From NCBI GenBank assembly GCA_020632955.1, contig JACKEO010000021.1, forward strand, positions 1-64,000: a stretch of DNA of 64,000 nucleotides, read 5' to 3'. The notes under the pieces are model-generated. The model did no database searches, was not told the origin of the DNA, and was given only the letters and a program-made list of their open reading frames with translations. Below are positions 1 to 12,000 of the stretch, piece after piece. The DNA is from Alphaproteobacteria bacterium (lineage in GTDB: Bacteria; Myxococcota_A; UBA796; GCA-2862545). Made by a program: the position numbers and the translations under genes. The stretch's first letter is position 1, and each line of letters opens with the position of its first letter.

Positions 1-59
1 AGGCGGGTAGCCGCGGCGGCCGCCGGGCGGGGGACCATCGGGCCCGGGCTTCCGCCCCC

Positions 60-503
60 TCACCACGTGTACGTCAGCTCCCCCTCCACCCCCGCCACGT
101 CCACCTTCACCTCCCGCTCCCCGTTCCGCACCGGCGTCAGCGAGAACGACAGCGTGGGCAGGCAGCCCGCCTCGCAGGTCTCGCCGTTCGCGTCGTGGAG
201 CAGCTCCACGTGCACGATGGCCGGCTCCACGTCGAGCCAGCTGTGGTCCCAGCACAGGGCGAAGAAGTGCTCGCGGCACCCGCAGCTGTGGCTGACGTCC
301 AGCTCCAGGCTGTCGCCCACCACGCGCGCGGCGGTCACCGTGTAGGGTGCGGAGTCGTCGGCGTCGCAGACCTCCACCGCGGTGCCCGTGGCCGTGAGGT
401 GCACGGGGTCGGGCGGGCCGGTGTCGCCCGGCGACGTGTCGTCGGGGTCGGAGGACGCGGGGGGCGTGCACGCGGCGAGGAGGACCAGGATCAGGGGGCG
501 CAC
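60..503 (-). CDS. Putative small lipoprotein, function unknown
   Basis: Predicted 147-residue outer-membrane or periplasmic lipoprotein. A GTG at 503 is chosen because a GGAGG sits 4-5 bases upstream of it. The product then begins MRPLILVLLAAC, a short signal peptide with a lipobox (LAAC) and Cys12 as lipid anchor. A longer start at 563 is possible but has no ribosome site and would put 20 Arg-rich residues before the signal peptide. The mature part starts with a Pro/Asp/Thr-rich linker. A compact C-terminal domain follows with several Cys (CGC, LCW, CEAGC) that probably form disulfides. I do not recognise the family. It is divergent from the CARDB gene at 690. Confidence 0.6.
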   Translation of the reverse strand: MRPLILVLLAACTPPASSDPDDTSPGDTGPPDPVHLTATGTAVEVCDADDSAPYTVTAARVVGDSLELDVSHSCGCREHFFALCWDHSWLDVEPAIVHVELLHDANGETCEAGCLPTLSFSLTPVRNGEREVKVDVAGVEGELTYTW

Positions 504-689
504 GAGGCCTCCAGGACGGAGTCCCACCCTGCCCGGGCACACGTGGGTCCGCCACCTCTGCATGGCCCGGCGAGTTTGCAGCGCAGACCCCGCGAGGGCT
601 CGGCTAGCGTGCCCACAGGACGGTCACCCCGGTGGCCACGACAGCACCGGTCGGCAGGGGCTCCCTGTCCGACGTTCCAGGGAGGCAGG

Positions 690-3600
690 ATGCACGGGCG
701 CACCTGGGTGTGGGGACTGGCGGGGCTGGTGGGCGTGGGCTGTGCGCCGGAGGCGGAGCCGGACGTCGTCCCCGGAGGCGACACCGCCACCGTGGTGCTC
801 GGGGAGGGCCCGCTCGAGGGCGCGCTCCTCCACCCGCCCGGGCAGCGCGCCTGGGTGCTGGGCGACCGGGCCGTGGAGGTGCGCCTGTGCGGCGACGACG
901 CCACGTGTCTCGGTGTGCGCGGCGAGGTGTCGGCCACCTGCGCCCACCTGGGCGACGGCCTCGACGCCCGCGCGGAGGTCGAGCTGCCGACGCCGGGTCG
1001 CCTGCAGCACCAGCTCGTCACGTCGTCGGCGCCTGGGCTCGCGGCGGCGCGGGCACGCTGTGCAGACCAGCTCCCCGCGCTCGTCGACGCGCTGCTCGCG
1101 GCCTCGGGCGCCACCGGGCTGCGCGCCGGGGAGCTGCTCGCGCTGGTGGAGGTGGAGGAGGACGGCGTGCTGGTCGCGCCGGGCGAGGAGGGGGCCTGCG
1201 CTCCGCTCCTGGACGCCGTGGAGGCGCTGGCGGAGGAGCTGGCGCTGGGGAGCGGGGCTGCGGACGTCGCCCTCGCCGAGACCGTGCTGCCCGACGTCCC
1301 CCGGCGCCTGGTGCCGGTGGTGCGCCGCCTCGGTGCCGTGGGGCAGCCCGCGGGCGGGCGCTCCGGCGTGCGTGGCGTGGCGGGCTGGTGGCTGGTGGCC
1401 GGGGCGCTCTTCGACGAGGACGCCGCCTGTGCCCGCGTGCACGCGGCGGGATCGGGGGGAGGCGAGGCCGTGGCGCAGCGCCCTGCGCGGCGTGCCGTGA
1501 ACGAGGTGGCGGACCGGCCCGTGCTCTGGCTGCCGTACCCCTCGTGGCACGAGGTCCGCTGCGTGGCGGGCCCGGGCGCCACGAACGTGCCGCAGACGCC
1601 GGCGACGGCGCACGCCGTGCAGTTCGACTCCCCCTACGCCTCGGGGCCCTCCCCGGTGGTGGCGCCGCTCGGGGGGCGGGTGGCGTACGTGACCGTGGGC
1701 TGCCTGGCCGGTGCGACGGACTGCGCGGGGGGCCTGGGCAACCACCTGCAGATCCTCCACGGCGATGGCCTGTCGTCGGTGCTCGGGCTGCTGGCGGCGG
1801 TGGACGTGGTGGACGGGGATGCCGTGGGGCGGGGCGAGAAGGTGGCCGAGGAGGGCACGGCCACCAGCCGCTTCGGCGACCGGGTGCTCCTGTCGGCGCA
1901 CCTGGGCGAGGGCACGGACGTCTCGCTGCCGCCGTCGGTGCCCTTCCTGCTGGAGACGGTGCCCACGGGCCACTGGCTGGTGACCGCCCTGCGCTCCGAC
2001 GAGATGGTCTGCGACGGCACGGCCGCCGCCGCGCAGCGCTCCGCGACGGAGTGCCTCCCGGCCCGCGACGATCTCGCCGAAGCCGAGAAGCTGACCCGGT
2101 GGTCGCCGACGGCGCGCGAGACCTGCCGTGTGGGCGACCGCGAGCTCTTCTCCTTCGAGGGGGCGGGCGGACGCTTCGAGGCCCGCGCCCTGCCGGCGCG
2201 CTGGTCGGCCTTCCAGGCCAGCTGCCGGGTGCTGGACGCCGCCGGCGTGGAGCTGCCGCTGGGGGGTGCCGAAGGGTACACGCAGGAGCTCCTCGACGAC
2301 GGCACCATGCGGTGCGCGTTGTCGGCCGCGTCCGGGGCGCGGCGCTACCTCGAGCTCACCACGTGGGTGCCGGGCGCCTACACGGTCGACTACGTGCTCC
2401 CCAACGCCGATCTGCGACCGGACCTGGTGCTCGAGGCGCTGAGCTGTCCCACCGAGGTGGCGGTCGGCGACGAGATCTGGTGCGACGTCACCATCGCGAA
2501 CACCGGCGTGACGGCCACCCCCGCCACCGAGCTGCGCCTCTCGGTGGGCATCCTCGGCACGGCGGGCGCCACGTTGGGCGTGTGCCAGACCGGGGCCCTC
2601 GCGGTCGGCAAGCGCACCACCGTGCGCTGCGGCGGAGGCTTCACGGCGACCGGCGCGCCCGGGTCGATCTGGTTCGTGCGCGCGGACGCCGACCGTCTCG
2701 ACGCGGTGCGGGAGGTGTCCGAGGCCAACAACGACGCGCAGGTGCGCTTCACCCTGATCGGTCCGCCCACGCCGGCGCCGGACCTGCAGCTCGATCGCCT
2801 CACCTGCACCGCCAGCGCCCTGCCGGGGGGCACGGTGAGCTGCGACGTGGACGTGCGCAACCCGGGCACGGCCGCCGCCGTCCCCACCACCACCCGCCTG
2901 CTGCTCTCCACCAACGGCACCGTGGACGCCGTGGACCGCGTGGTCGCCGACTGCGCCACCCCGGTGCTCCTGGCGGGGGCGGGGGTGCGGCTCACGTGTG
3001 CCGGCGCCCTCCCGGGGAACGCGGCGCCGGGCACCGGCTGGAACCTCGTGGCGTGGGCCGACGCGAAGGAGCGCCTCGACGAGGTGGACGAGGCGAACAA
3101 CGTGGCGGCGGTGCCCTTCGAGGTGCGGCCGGTGCCTCCTCCGCCGGCGGATCTGGGGGTGGAGACCGTCACCTGCCCCGCGTCGGTGGAGGCGCAGCAG
3201 CCGCTCGGGTGCACGGTGCGGGTGCGCAACCACGGAGGCTCGGCCTCGCCTGCGGTCCGCGGCGAGCTCTGGGTGTCGCGCTCCCCGACCCTGCGCGACG
3301 TGGTGCACCTGCTGGCCTCGGGCTGGGTGGCGGCCCTCGCGCCTGGCGAGGCGGTCGACCTCCCCTGGTCGGGCACGCTGCCGCCCGAGGTGCTGCCGGG
3401 CAGCTGGACGCTGCTGGCCGCGGTCGACACCGAGCAGCAGCTCGTCGAGCCCGACGAGGACGACGACCTCGGGTGGACCGCCGTGGAGGTGCTGCCGAAG
3501 CCGCGCGTGGTGGACCTCGTGGTCGACGCCCTCGACTGCCCGGCCCGGGCTGCGCCCGGCGACGCCGTGGGCTGCGTGGTGACGCTGCGCAACCTGGGGC

Positions 3601-4457
3601 CCGACGAGGTGGGCCAGACGGCCACCACCCTGCACCTGTCGTCCGATGCGCGCGTGGACGCCCAGGACCTGCTGCTGGGGGCCTGCGCGGTGCCGTCGCT
3701 GGCGGGCGGAGCGTCCGCGAAGGTGCCCTGTGGTGGGCAGGTGCCGGCCACCACGCTGCCCGGCGTGTGGCAGCTCGTGGCCACGGCCGACGCGGACGAC
3801 CAGGTCGCGGAGACCGACGAGGGGCGGAACACCCGCGCGAGCACCCTCGTCCTGGCGAAGGACGCCGCGCCGCGCCTCCCCGACCTGCGGGTGGCCGAGG
3901 TGGCCTGTGCCCTCGAGGTGGAGGTGGGCGAGGCCTTCACCTGCACCGTGGCGGTGGCGAACACGGGCGTCGTGGCCACGCGGGCCACCGAGACGGCCTT
4001 CCTGCTCACCGTGAGCGGGCAGGCGCCGGGCACGGGCGTCCGCGTGGGGGCCTGCGTCACCGCGAGCGTGCCGGCGGGGGCGGAGCGGTCGGTGCCCTGC
4101 CGCCTCGTGGCCCCCGCGACGGCCCGGGTGGGGCCGGCCGTGCTCACCGTGATCGTGGACGCCGCCGACACCGAGGAGGAGGTGGACGAGACCGACAACA
4201 CGGCGGATCAGCCGCTCGTGCTCCTCGCGCCGCTGTGGCAGGGCGAGCCGCCGGGCCCCGGTCCCGGACCCGCGTCGCCCGGTGTGGACGACCCCACCCT
4301 GGCCGAGGGCCTGCGCGGTGCGGGCTGCGCGTGCCGCAGCGGGACCGGGGGCACCGCGGGCGGGCTGGCGTGGCTGCTGCTGGCGGTGGGGGCGGTGCGT
4401 CGCCGGAGGACGCCCTGGCCGCGCAACGCTCGGCGCGTCGGGGCCCCCCCGCGGTAG
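690..4457 (+). CDS. Large surface protein: degenerate M23-like domain, five CARDB repeats, MYXO-CTERM-like tail
   Basis: 1255 residues. The ATG at 690 is preceded by GGGAGG. The N-terminus is a signal peptide ending near Cys18. Residues about 280-420 resemble the M23/LytM fold (GNHLQILHGDG, then a G-rich strand region). The expected metal ligands are incomplete: H308 and D313 are spaced one residue too far, and only one His is seen where HxH is expected. From about residue 573 come five CARDB-type Ig-like repeats, each opening like PDLVLEALSCP with a Cys pair. The C-terminus has GCAC, a hydrophobic stretch (GLAWLLLAVG) and RRRR, the layout of MYXO-CTERM sorting signals, followed by 16 extra residues. 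Likely a cell-surface adhesive or structural protein; the peptidase fold is probably inactive. Confidence 0.8.
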   Translation: MHGRTWVWGLAGLVGVGCAPEAEPDVVPGGDTATVVLGEGPLEGALLHPPGQRAWVLGDRAVEVRLCGDDATCLGVRGEVSATCAHLGDGLDARAEVELPTPGRLQHQLVTSSAPGLAAARARCADQLPALVDALLAASGATGLRAGELLALVEVEEDGVLVAPGEEGACAPLLDAVEALAEELALGSGAADVALAETVLPDVPRRLVPVVRRLGAVGQPAGGRSGVRGVAGWWLVAGALFDEDAACARVHAAGSGGGEAVAQRPARRAVNEVADRPVLWLPYPSWHEVRCVAGPGATNVPQTPATAHAVQFDSPYASGPSPVVAPLGGRVAYVTVGCLAGATDCAGGLGNHLQILHGDGLSSVLGLLAAVDVVDGDAVGRGEKVAEEGTATSRFGDRVLLSAHLGEGTDVSLPPSVPFLLETVPTGHWLVTALRSDEMVCDGTAAAAQRSATECLPARDDLAEAEKLTRWSPTARETCRVGDRELFSFEGAGGRFEARALPARWSAFQASCRVLDAAGVELPLGGAEGYTQELLDDGTMRCALSAASGARRYLELTTWVPGAYTVDYVLPNADLRPDLVLEALSCPTEVAVGDEIWCDVTIANTGVTATPATELRLSVGILGTAGATLGVCQTGALAVGKRTTVRCGGGFTATGAPGSIWFVRADADRLDAVREVSEANNDAQVRFTLIGPPTPAPDLQLDRLTCTASALPGGTVSCDVDVRNPGTAAAVPTTTRLLLSTNGTVDAVDRVVADCATPVLLAGAGVRLTCAGALPGNAAPGTGWNLVAWADAKERLDEVDEANNVAAVPFEVRPVPPPPADLGVETVTCPASVEAQQPLGCTVRVRNHGGSASPAVRGELWVSRSPTLRDVVHLLASGWVAALAPGEAVDLPWSGTLPPEVLPGSWTLLAAVDTEQQLVEPDEDDDLGWTAVEVLPKPRVVDLVVDALDCPARAAPGDAVGCVVTLRNLGPDEVGQTATTLHLSSDARVDAQDLLLGACAVPSLAGGASAKVPCGGQVPATTLPGVWQLVATADADDQVAETDEGRNTRASTLVLAKDAAPRLPDLRVAEVACALEVEVGEAFTCTVAVANTGVVATRATETAFLLTVSGQAPGTGVRVGACVTASVPAGAERSVPCRLVAPATARVGPAVLTVIVDAADTEEEVDETDNTADQPLVLLAPLWQGEPPGPGPGPASPGVDDPTLAEGLRGAGCACRSGTGGTAGGLAWLLLAVGAVRRRRTPWPRNARRVGAPPR

Positions 4458-4509
4458 ACTCCCTGCGCCCCGTGGGACGGGGCCGCCCGGTGGGGGAGAC
4501 GTGTCGAGC

Positions 4510-6219
4510 ATGCTGCGCGGGTCGAGCGTGTCGCGGTGGGCCGCCTGCGGCCTCCTGGCTGCGTGCACCGGCGGCGGCGCGCCGGTGAAGCCCGGTGGAG
4601 GAGCCGACGAGACCGACGCGCCCGGCGACTCGGGCGTGGACGACTCGGTGCCCGACGACACCGACACCGACGCGGACACGGCCGACACCGACGCGCCCGA
4701 CACCGACACGGCCGACACCGACGCGGCCGACACCGACACCGACGGAGGCGAGCCGGCGCTGCCCGGATGTGCGCCGGAGCACTTCGACTTCGCCGCCACG
4801 CCGATCGCGTGGAGCCTGCCGGAGGCGCGGGGCACCACCGCCTTCACGTCGATGTCCGGCGGCTCTCCGGCGTCCTGCGACCTCGTGCCCCCGGCCGACA
4901 GCTACTCCACCGTGGACGGCGACGGCGACGGGACCATCGATCTCCTCGTGCAGCCCTGCGGTGCGACCAACGTGCGCGTGGCCGAGCTGTACCGTGGCAC
5001 CGCGACCGGCTTCGAGGCGACCTCGATCCCCTGGTACAACCCCGACACCTACGCGTACACCCGCTCGGCGTCGACGGGCTGGGTCACGGTGGGGTCGCCG
5101 GGCGGCGCCGACGTGGACGTGTCGTGTCCGGCCGTGGTGGGGGGCGCGGCCACGGTGGGGCGCGCCGTGGACCTCGACGGCGACGGGCTGCAGGAGGTGG
5201 TGCTCTTCACGCGGTGCTACGGCGCCACGGGGAAGGGCCTGGGGCGGTTCGGGGTGCACCTCGGCACGGCCGCCGGCTGGGCGCAGGATCCCGTGACGTG
5301 GTCGTTGCCCGTCCCGCCGCTGCTCGAGGCCTACGACGGGGCCCTCCCGCCCCCCGGGAGCGCGCGCACCTGCGAACCCGCGCTGAGCGGCGCGTGGCGG
5401 TACCACCTCCGGGATCTGGACGGCGACGGCGCGACCTCCGTGGTGGTGGACCGCACGTGCGATCTGGTGGCCGGCGACGAGGTGGGCTTCACCCACCTCC
5501 AGGTGCACGACTGGCAGGCGGGCGGCGGCGTGGTGAGCACGCGCTGGGCGCTGCCGGATGCCTCCCACCTCGACCCCACGGTGGCGGGTGCCGTCCCCGG
5601 CCTGCGACGCTGCGCCGACGGCACCGACGACGAGAACACCCGGATCGTCGACACCGACGGCGACGGCTGGCTCGACCTGCTGGTCACGCACACGTGCGAC
5701 CCCTCCGACGACGTGGGCACCGCCCGGTGGAAGGTGCACCGCGGCATCCCGGGCGGGTTCGCCGCGCAGGCCGTGGACTGGACGGGGCTGCCGAGCTCCT
5801 CGGGTGCGCGACCGGACTGGTTGAGCTTCCGCCGGCGCACGGGCGGCGAGGATGCATGCCTCGTCGCCGGGATCGCCGTGGTGGACCTGACGGACCTCAA
5901 CGGCGACGGCGTGATGGACCTGCTGGTGCGGCAGCGGTGCTCCGACACCGACACCTCGGTGGTGGCCTACGACGTGTGGTTCGGTCGGCCCGACGCCAGC
6001 GGCTTCCTCGCCACGTCGGTCCGGCTCACCCTGCCCCAGGACTACGCCGCCACCTGTCCCAGGCCGCCCCCGTCCACCGGCATCACGCGCTCGTGGCACA
6101 CGCGTGTGGACGTCGACGGCGACGGCCTCGTCGACTTCGTGATCGCGGATCGGTGCGACGAGGACGTGGTGGGAGGGGACCACTGGCAGGTCTACAAGGG
6201 CACCTGCAGCGCGCCGTGA
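4510..6219 (+). CDS. FG-GAP/VCBS-type repeat lipoprotein
   Basis: 569 residues from ATG 4510; a GTG at 4501, closer to the GGGGGAG at about 4492, is an alternative start. A signal peptide ends in LLAAC, so a lipoprotein. A low-complexity Asp/Thr linker (DTDTDADTADTD-like) follows at about residues 35-78, a style common in Myxococcota surface proteins. The body holds at least six blade-like repeats with a calcium-binding-type loop (DGDGTIDLL, DLDGDGLQEVV, DLDGDGATSVV, DTDGDGWLDLL, DLNGDGVMDLL, DVDGDGLVDFV). Each is followed by a Cys a few residues later (for example QPC, TRC, RTC), so paired blades may be disulfide-linked. Probably a beta-propeller ligand-binding surface protein; the ligand is unknown. 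Confidence 0.75.
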   Translation: MLRGSSVSRWAACGLLAACTGGGAPVKPGGGADETDAPGDSGVDDSVPDDTDTDADTADTDAPDTDTADTDAADTDTDGGEPALPGCAPEHFDFAATPIAWSLPEARGTTAFTSMSGGSPASCDLVPPADSYSTVDGDGDGTIDLLVQPCGATNVRVAELYRGTATGFEATSIPWYNPDTYAYTRSASTGWVTVGSPGGADVDVSCPAVVGGAATVGRAVDLDGDGLQEVVLFTRCYGATGKGLGRFGVHLGTAAGWAQDPVTWSLPVPPLLEAYDGALPPPGSARTCEPALSGAWRYHLRDLDGDGATSVVVDRTCDLVAGDEVGFTHLQVHDWQAGGGVVSTRWALPDASHLDPTVAGAVPGLRRCADGTDDENTRIVDTDGDGWLDLLVTHTCDPSDDVGTARWKVHRGIPGGFAAQAVDWTGLPSSSGARPDWLSFRRRTGGEDACLVAGIAVVDLTDLNGDGVMDLLVRQRCSDTDTSVVAYDVWFGRPDASGFLATSVRLTLPQDYAATCPRPPPSTGITRSWHTRVDVDGDGLVDFVIADRCDEDVVGGDHWQVYKGTCSAP

Positions 6220-6235
6220 TCCTCGGCAGCGGGCC

Positions 6236-6967
6236 CTACAGCACCGCCAGCAGCTCCTGCACGGCCCGCGTGAGCCCCACCTCGAGCGCCCGCACGATCA
6301 CCGCGTGCCCGATGCTCACCTCCTGCAGCCCCGGCAGGCCGCGCAGGCCCTCGAGGTTGTGGCGGTCGAGATCGTGCCCGGCGTTCACCTCGAGGCCGGC
6401 GTCCACCGCCGCCTGCGCCGTGGCGAAGACCGCCGCGCGGGCCGCCGCGTGCCCGGGCGTGCCCCAGGCCCAGGCGTAGGGACCCGTGTAGAGCTCCACG
6501 CGATCGGCGCCGCAGGCGGGTGCGGCGGCGGCGAGGGCGGGCTCGCAGTCCACGAAGACGCTGACGCGGATGCCGGCGGCGCGCAGGCGCTCGACGTCGG
6601 GGCGCAGCGCGGGGCCCTCGTCGGGGAAGAGGTAGCCGTGGTCGGAGGTGACCTCGCCCGGGCGCACCGGCACGAGGGTGCACTGGTGCGGACGCACCGC
6701 GAGCACCCGCTCCAGGAGGTCGGGGTGGTGCTCGCACTCGATGTTGAGCTCCACGTCGGGGTGGTGCCGTGCGACGTGGCGCGCCACCGGCTCGATGTCG
6801 TCGAGGCGGATGTGACGCTGATCGCGACGGGGGTGGATCGTCACGCCTGAGGCCCCCGCAGCCACCACCACGTCGATGGCCTGGAGCAGATCAGGCACGT
6901 TGCGACCGCGCGAGTTCCGCAACAGCGCGATCTTGTTGACATTGACCGAGAGGCGGGGCCGGGACAT
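6236..6967 (-). CDS. pdxJ: Pyridoxine 5'-phosphate synthase PdxJ
   Basis: Cytoplasmic enzyme that condenses 3-amino-2-oxopropyl phosphate with 1-deoxyxylulose 5-phosphate to make pyridoxine 5'-phosphate, the last ring-forming step of DXP-dependent vitamin B6 synthesis. The 243-residue product matches the usual length. It shows the family start LSVNVNKIALLRNSRG, the phosphate-loop region GASGVTIHPRRDQRHI, ELNIECE with the catalytic Glu region, and the C-terminal GHDLDRHNL. ATG 6967 is chosen over an in-frame start 48 bases upstream because it has AGGA about 10 bases before it and gives the standard N-terminus. It converges on the FG-GAP gene with a 16-base gap and is divergent from the cyclase gene. 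Confidence 0.95.
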   Translation of the reverse strand: MSRPRLSVNVNKIALLRNSRGRNVPDLLQAIDVVVAAGASGVTIHPRRDQRHIRLDDIEPVARHVARHHPDVELNIECEHHPDLLERVLAVRPHQCTLVPVRPGEVTSDHGYLFPDEGPALRPDVERLRAAGIRVSVFVDCEPALAAAAPACGADRVELYTGPYAWAWGTPGHAAARAAVFATAQAAVDAGLEVNAGHDLDRHNLEGLRGLPGLQEVSIGHAVIVRALEVGLTRAVQELLAVL

Positions 6968-7069
6968 GGGCGATCCGTCCTGGGGGCTGGTCTTCTCGAC
7001 GCGCCTTGACCGCACGGGGTAGCCTCCCCGAGCGCCGTGGGACAGGGCTCGCGGCCCGAAGGATCACGC

Positions 7070-8608
7070 GTGGGCACCCGCACCTTCACCGTCGTGTTCA
7101 CCGACATGGAGGCCTACACGGCCGCCGTGGCGCGTGCCGATCGCGAGGGTCTTCGCCGCCTGATCTCCCAGCACGCCGAGCTGGTGAGCCCGGTGGTCCG
7201 CCAGTACGGCGGCCGGGTGGTGAAGAACCTCGGCGACAGCTTCATGTGCCTGTTCGAGTCGGCCACCGATGCGGTGCGCGCCTCGCTCGCGCTGCAGGAG
7301 CGGGTCGAGAGCGACAGCAGCATCCGCATCCGCATCGGCATGACCACGGGCGACGTCGAGGAGATCGGCGACGACGCCTTCGGCGACGCGGTGAACCAGG
7401 CCAGCCGCATCCTGAACAAGGCGCCCGCCGGCGAGATCTGGCTCGGGCCGGGCACCATGGTCTGCATGAACGCCGCCGAGATCCCGTGGGAGTCGGCGGG
7501 GCGCTTCGAGCTCAAGGGCCTGCCGGGCGCCATCGAGCTCTACCGGGCCGTGCCCGAGGGCCGCTGCTGGCTGCCCCAGCCGGTGTACGCCGCGGCCAAG
7601 TCCGGGCGCCTCGTGCGCATCCGTCGTGGCGAGCCCATCGACACGCGGCGCATGCCGTCCAACCCGGTGCTGCTCTTCGAGGGCTTCACCCCGGGCAGCG
7701 GCGACCTCACCGAGGCCATGGGCCGCCTGCCCGTGCTCGACCCGTCCAACTTCTTCCTGGCCACCCACCACATCTCGCCCGTCGACCGCTTCATGTGGAC
7801 GGACGCGAACCGTGGCCTGGTGATCGGCACGCCCCTGGCGGTCGACCGCGCCATCGTCGACGCCAAGCGCATCACCAGCCAGGTCTCGGGCACGAACACC
7901 ATCCTGCTGGATGGCGGCTCGGGCGCCGACTTCGACCTGGTGATCGCGGGCCTCGCGCTGCCCGCCGTCCCGCTGGCCGACGTGGTGCAGTCCTACACCT
8001 ACGACCTGATGGCCGACGGCCGGTGGACGAGCCACGCCGAGCAGCCGGTCATCCGCATCGACGTCACGCCCGACGGCCCGCACGTGGTGGTCACCACGGC
8101 CGGCGTCGTGGTCGACGGGCGCCGCCGCGGCCTCAACGAGGTGGTGCCCCTGCGGCACGGCTCGCGCATCGAGGCGGCCGGTCGCCAGCACACCTACGTG
8201 AAGCTGGCCGACAGCTACTTCGGCGCCGTGCTCGGCAGCACCGACATGCGCCTGGGCGTGCTCGCCGGCGACACGGCCGAGGTGGGGCGCGACCCCAGCC
8301 ACCCGGGCCTCAAGCTGCCCGAGGGCCGCGGCCAGTCCAACATCCGCTGGTGCTCCGGCCCCAAGGCCGCCCGCGCCCGCGCCGGGGGCTTCACGCTCGA
8401 CCGCGCGCTCGCCGGCCGTCGCCAGGCCAGCGTGGCCCTGGATGGCAGCACGCTGCGCCTGCAGCCCCTGCACGATCGCTGCGCCACCTACCTGCTCGAG
8501 CAGGGGGGCTCGCGCCTGCAGCGCATCACCGGGGCCACCACGGTGTCGATCGGCGACGCGATGGTCGTCGGCACCACCGTGGTCATGATCTCCGATCCTG
8601 AAGACTGA
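7070..8608 (+). CDS. Class III adenylate/guanylate cyclase with FHA-like C-terminal domain
   Basis: 512 residues. GTG 7070 is preferred (AAGGA 7 bases upstream, VGTRTFTVVFTD start); a GTG at 7037 would add 11 residues. The N-terminal 170 residues are a class III cyclase domain with the expected catalytic set: metal Asp12 (VVFTDME) and Asp56 (NLGD), substrate-selecting Lys52 and Asp101 or Asp102, and transition-state Asn109 and Arg113 (AVNQASR). This predicts adenylate cyclase activity. The middle part (about 190-390) is unrecognised. The C-terminal 120 residues resemble an FHA fold (GRDPSHPG, R-x-A-S strand pattern), suggesting phosphopeptide-dependent control. No membrane segment is seen, so it is likely a soluble signalling enzyme. 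Confidence 0.82.
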   Translation: MGTRTFTVVFTDMEAYTAAVARADREGLRRLISQHAELVSPVVRQYGGRVVKNLGDSFMCLFESATDAVRASLALQERVESDSSIRIRIGMTTGDVEEIGDDAFGDAVNQASRILNKAPAGEIWLGPGTMVCMNAAEIPWESAGRFELKGLPGAIELYRAVPEGRCWLPQPVYAAAKSGRLVRIRRGEPIDTRRMPSNPVLLFEGFTPGSGDLTEAMGRLPVLDPSNFFLATHHISPVDRFMWTDANRGLVIGTPLAVDRAIVDAKRITSQVSGTNTILLDGGSGADFDLVIAGLALPAVPLADVVQSYTYDLMADGRWTSHAEQPVIRIDVTPDGPHVVVTTAGVVVDGRRRGLNEVVPLRHGSRIEAAGRQHTYVKLADSYFGAVLGSTDMRLGVLAGDTAEVGRDPSHPGLKLPEGRGQSNIRWCSGPKAARARAGGFTLDRALAGRRQASVALDGSTLRLQPLHDRCATYLLEQGGSRLQRITGATTVSIGDAMVVGTTVVMISDPED

Positions 8609-8738
8609 CCCTACTGCCCCGTGCGGCAGCCGTTCCGGCTGCAGCCCGGGGCTGACCCCGGTGCCGCGGGCGAGGCCTGCGATCGCCCCCGGTCGCTGCG
8701 GGCGTGTCGGGGGGCGGGGGATCCGGTAGGGGAGCGCC

Positions 8739-11080
<2,342 letters not shown>

Positions 11081-11084
<4 letters not shown>

Positions 11085-11989
11085 CCGAGTCCCTCGACGC
11101 CGTGCGCCGACGCTTCGACGCGGGCGTGCGCGCGCTGCAGGATCGCATCGTGGACGCGGTCCGCGCGCTGGACCCCGCGCTGGAGGTGCGCGAGGACCTC
11201 TGGGAGCGCACCGACGCCGCGGGCGAGCCCGGCGGGGGCGGACGCACCCGGGCGCTGTCGGGCGAGGTGGTCGAGAGCGGCGGCGTGAACACCAGCTGCG
11301 TGTGGGGGGCGGTCGACCCGGCCTTCGTCGCGCAGCTCGGGGGCCAGGAGGGCGACCGCCTCTGGGCCGCCGGCATCAGCCTCATCCTGCACCCTCGCAA
11401 CCCTCGCGTGCCCACCACCCACGCGAACTTCCGCATGATCGGCCTGGGCGGGCGCACCTGGTTCGGCGGCGGCGCCGACCTCACGCCCTACCACCCCCAC
11501 CTCGACGACTTCCGCCACTTCCACCGCACCTGGCAGGAGGCCTGCGCCCCCCTCGGCACCTACGCGGCCTGGAAGGCCTGGTGCGACCGCTACTTCACCA
11601 ACCACCACCGCGACGGCGAGATGCGCGGCATCGGCGGCGTCTTCTTCGACGGCTGGGGCGGCGACCACCCCGCGGCCAGCGCCGACGCCGTCCTGCGCCT
11701 CGGCGACGCCTTCCTCCCCAGCTGGATCCCCCTGGCAGCCCGCCGCAAGGACGAGCCCTACACGGAGGCGGAGGAGGACTTCATGCTCCACCGCCGCGGC
11801 CGCTACGTGGAGTTCAACCTCCTCCACGACCGCGGCACGGCCTTCGGCCTCCGCACCGGCGGCCGCACCGAGTCCATCCTCGTCTCGCTCCCCGCCCGCG
11901 TCCGCTTCGGCTACCGCTGGGCCCCCCCCGAGGGCACCCCCCAGGCCGAGATGATGGCGCTGTACCGGCCGCGGGAGTGGGTGGGGTAG
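11081..11989 (+). CDS. hemF: Coproporphyrinogen III oxidase, oxygen-dependent
   Basis: Oxidative decarboxylation of two propionate groups of coproporphyrinogen III to give protoporphyrinogen IX, using O2; cytosolic haem synthesis. 302 residues, the family length. Characteristic blocks are GVNTSCVWG, HPRNPRVPTTHANFR, WFGGGADLTPY, GIGGVFFD and the C-terminal GGRTESILVSLPARVRFGY. The GTG at 11081 overlaps the topB stop and has GAGGAGG about 8 bases upstream. Presence of the O2-dependent form points to an organism that meets oxygen. Downstream lies the inverted-repeat element at 12001-12259. Confidence 0.94.
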
Positions 11990-12000
11990 CGGGCGTTCTC

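Noticed and set aside
624..4847. Very long minus-strand frame opposite the CARDB gene (and similar ones opposite gspD/E and secA)
   Set aside because: Such open shadows are expected in very GC-rich DNA; products are Arg/His/Ala-rich with no domain, while the plus-strand products match known families.
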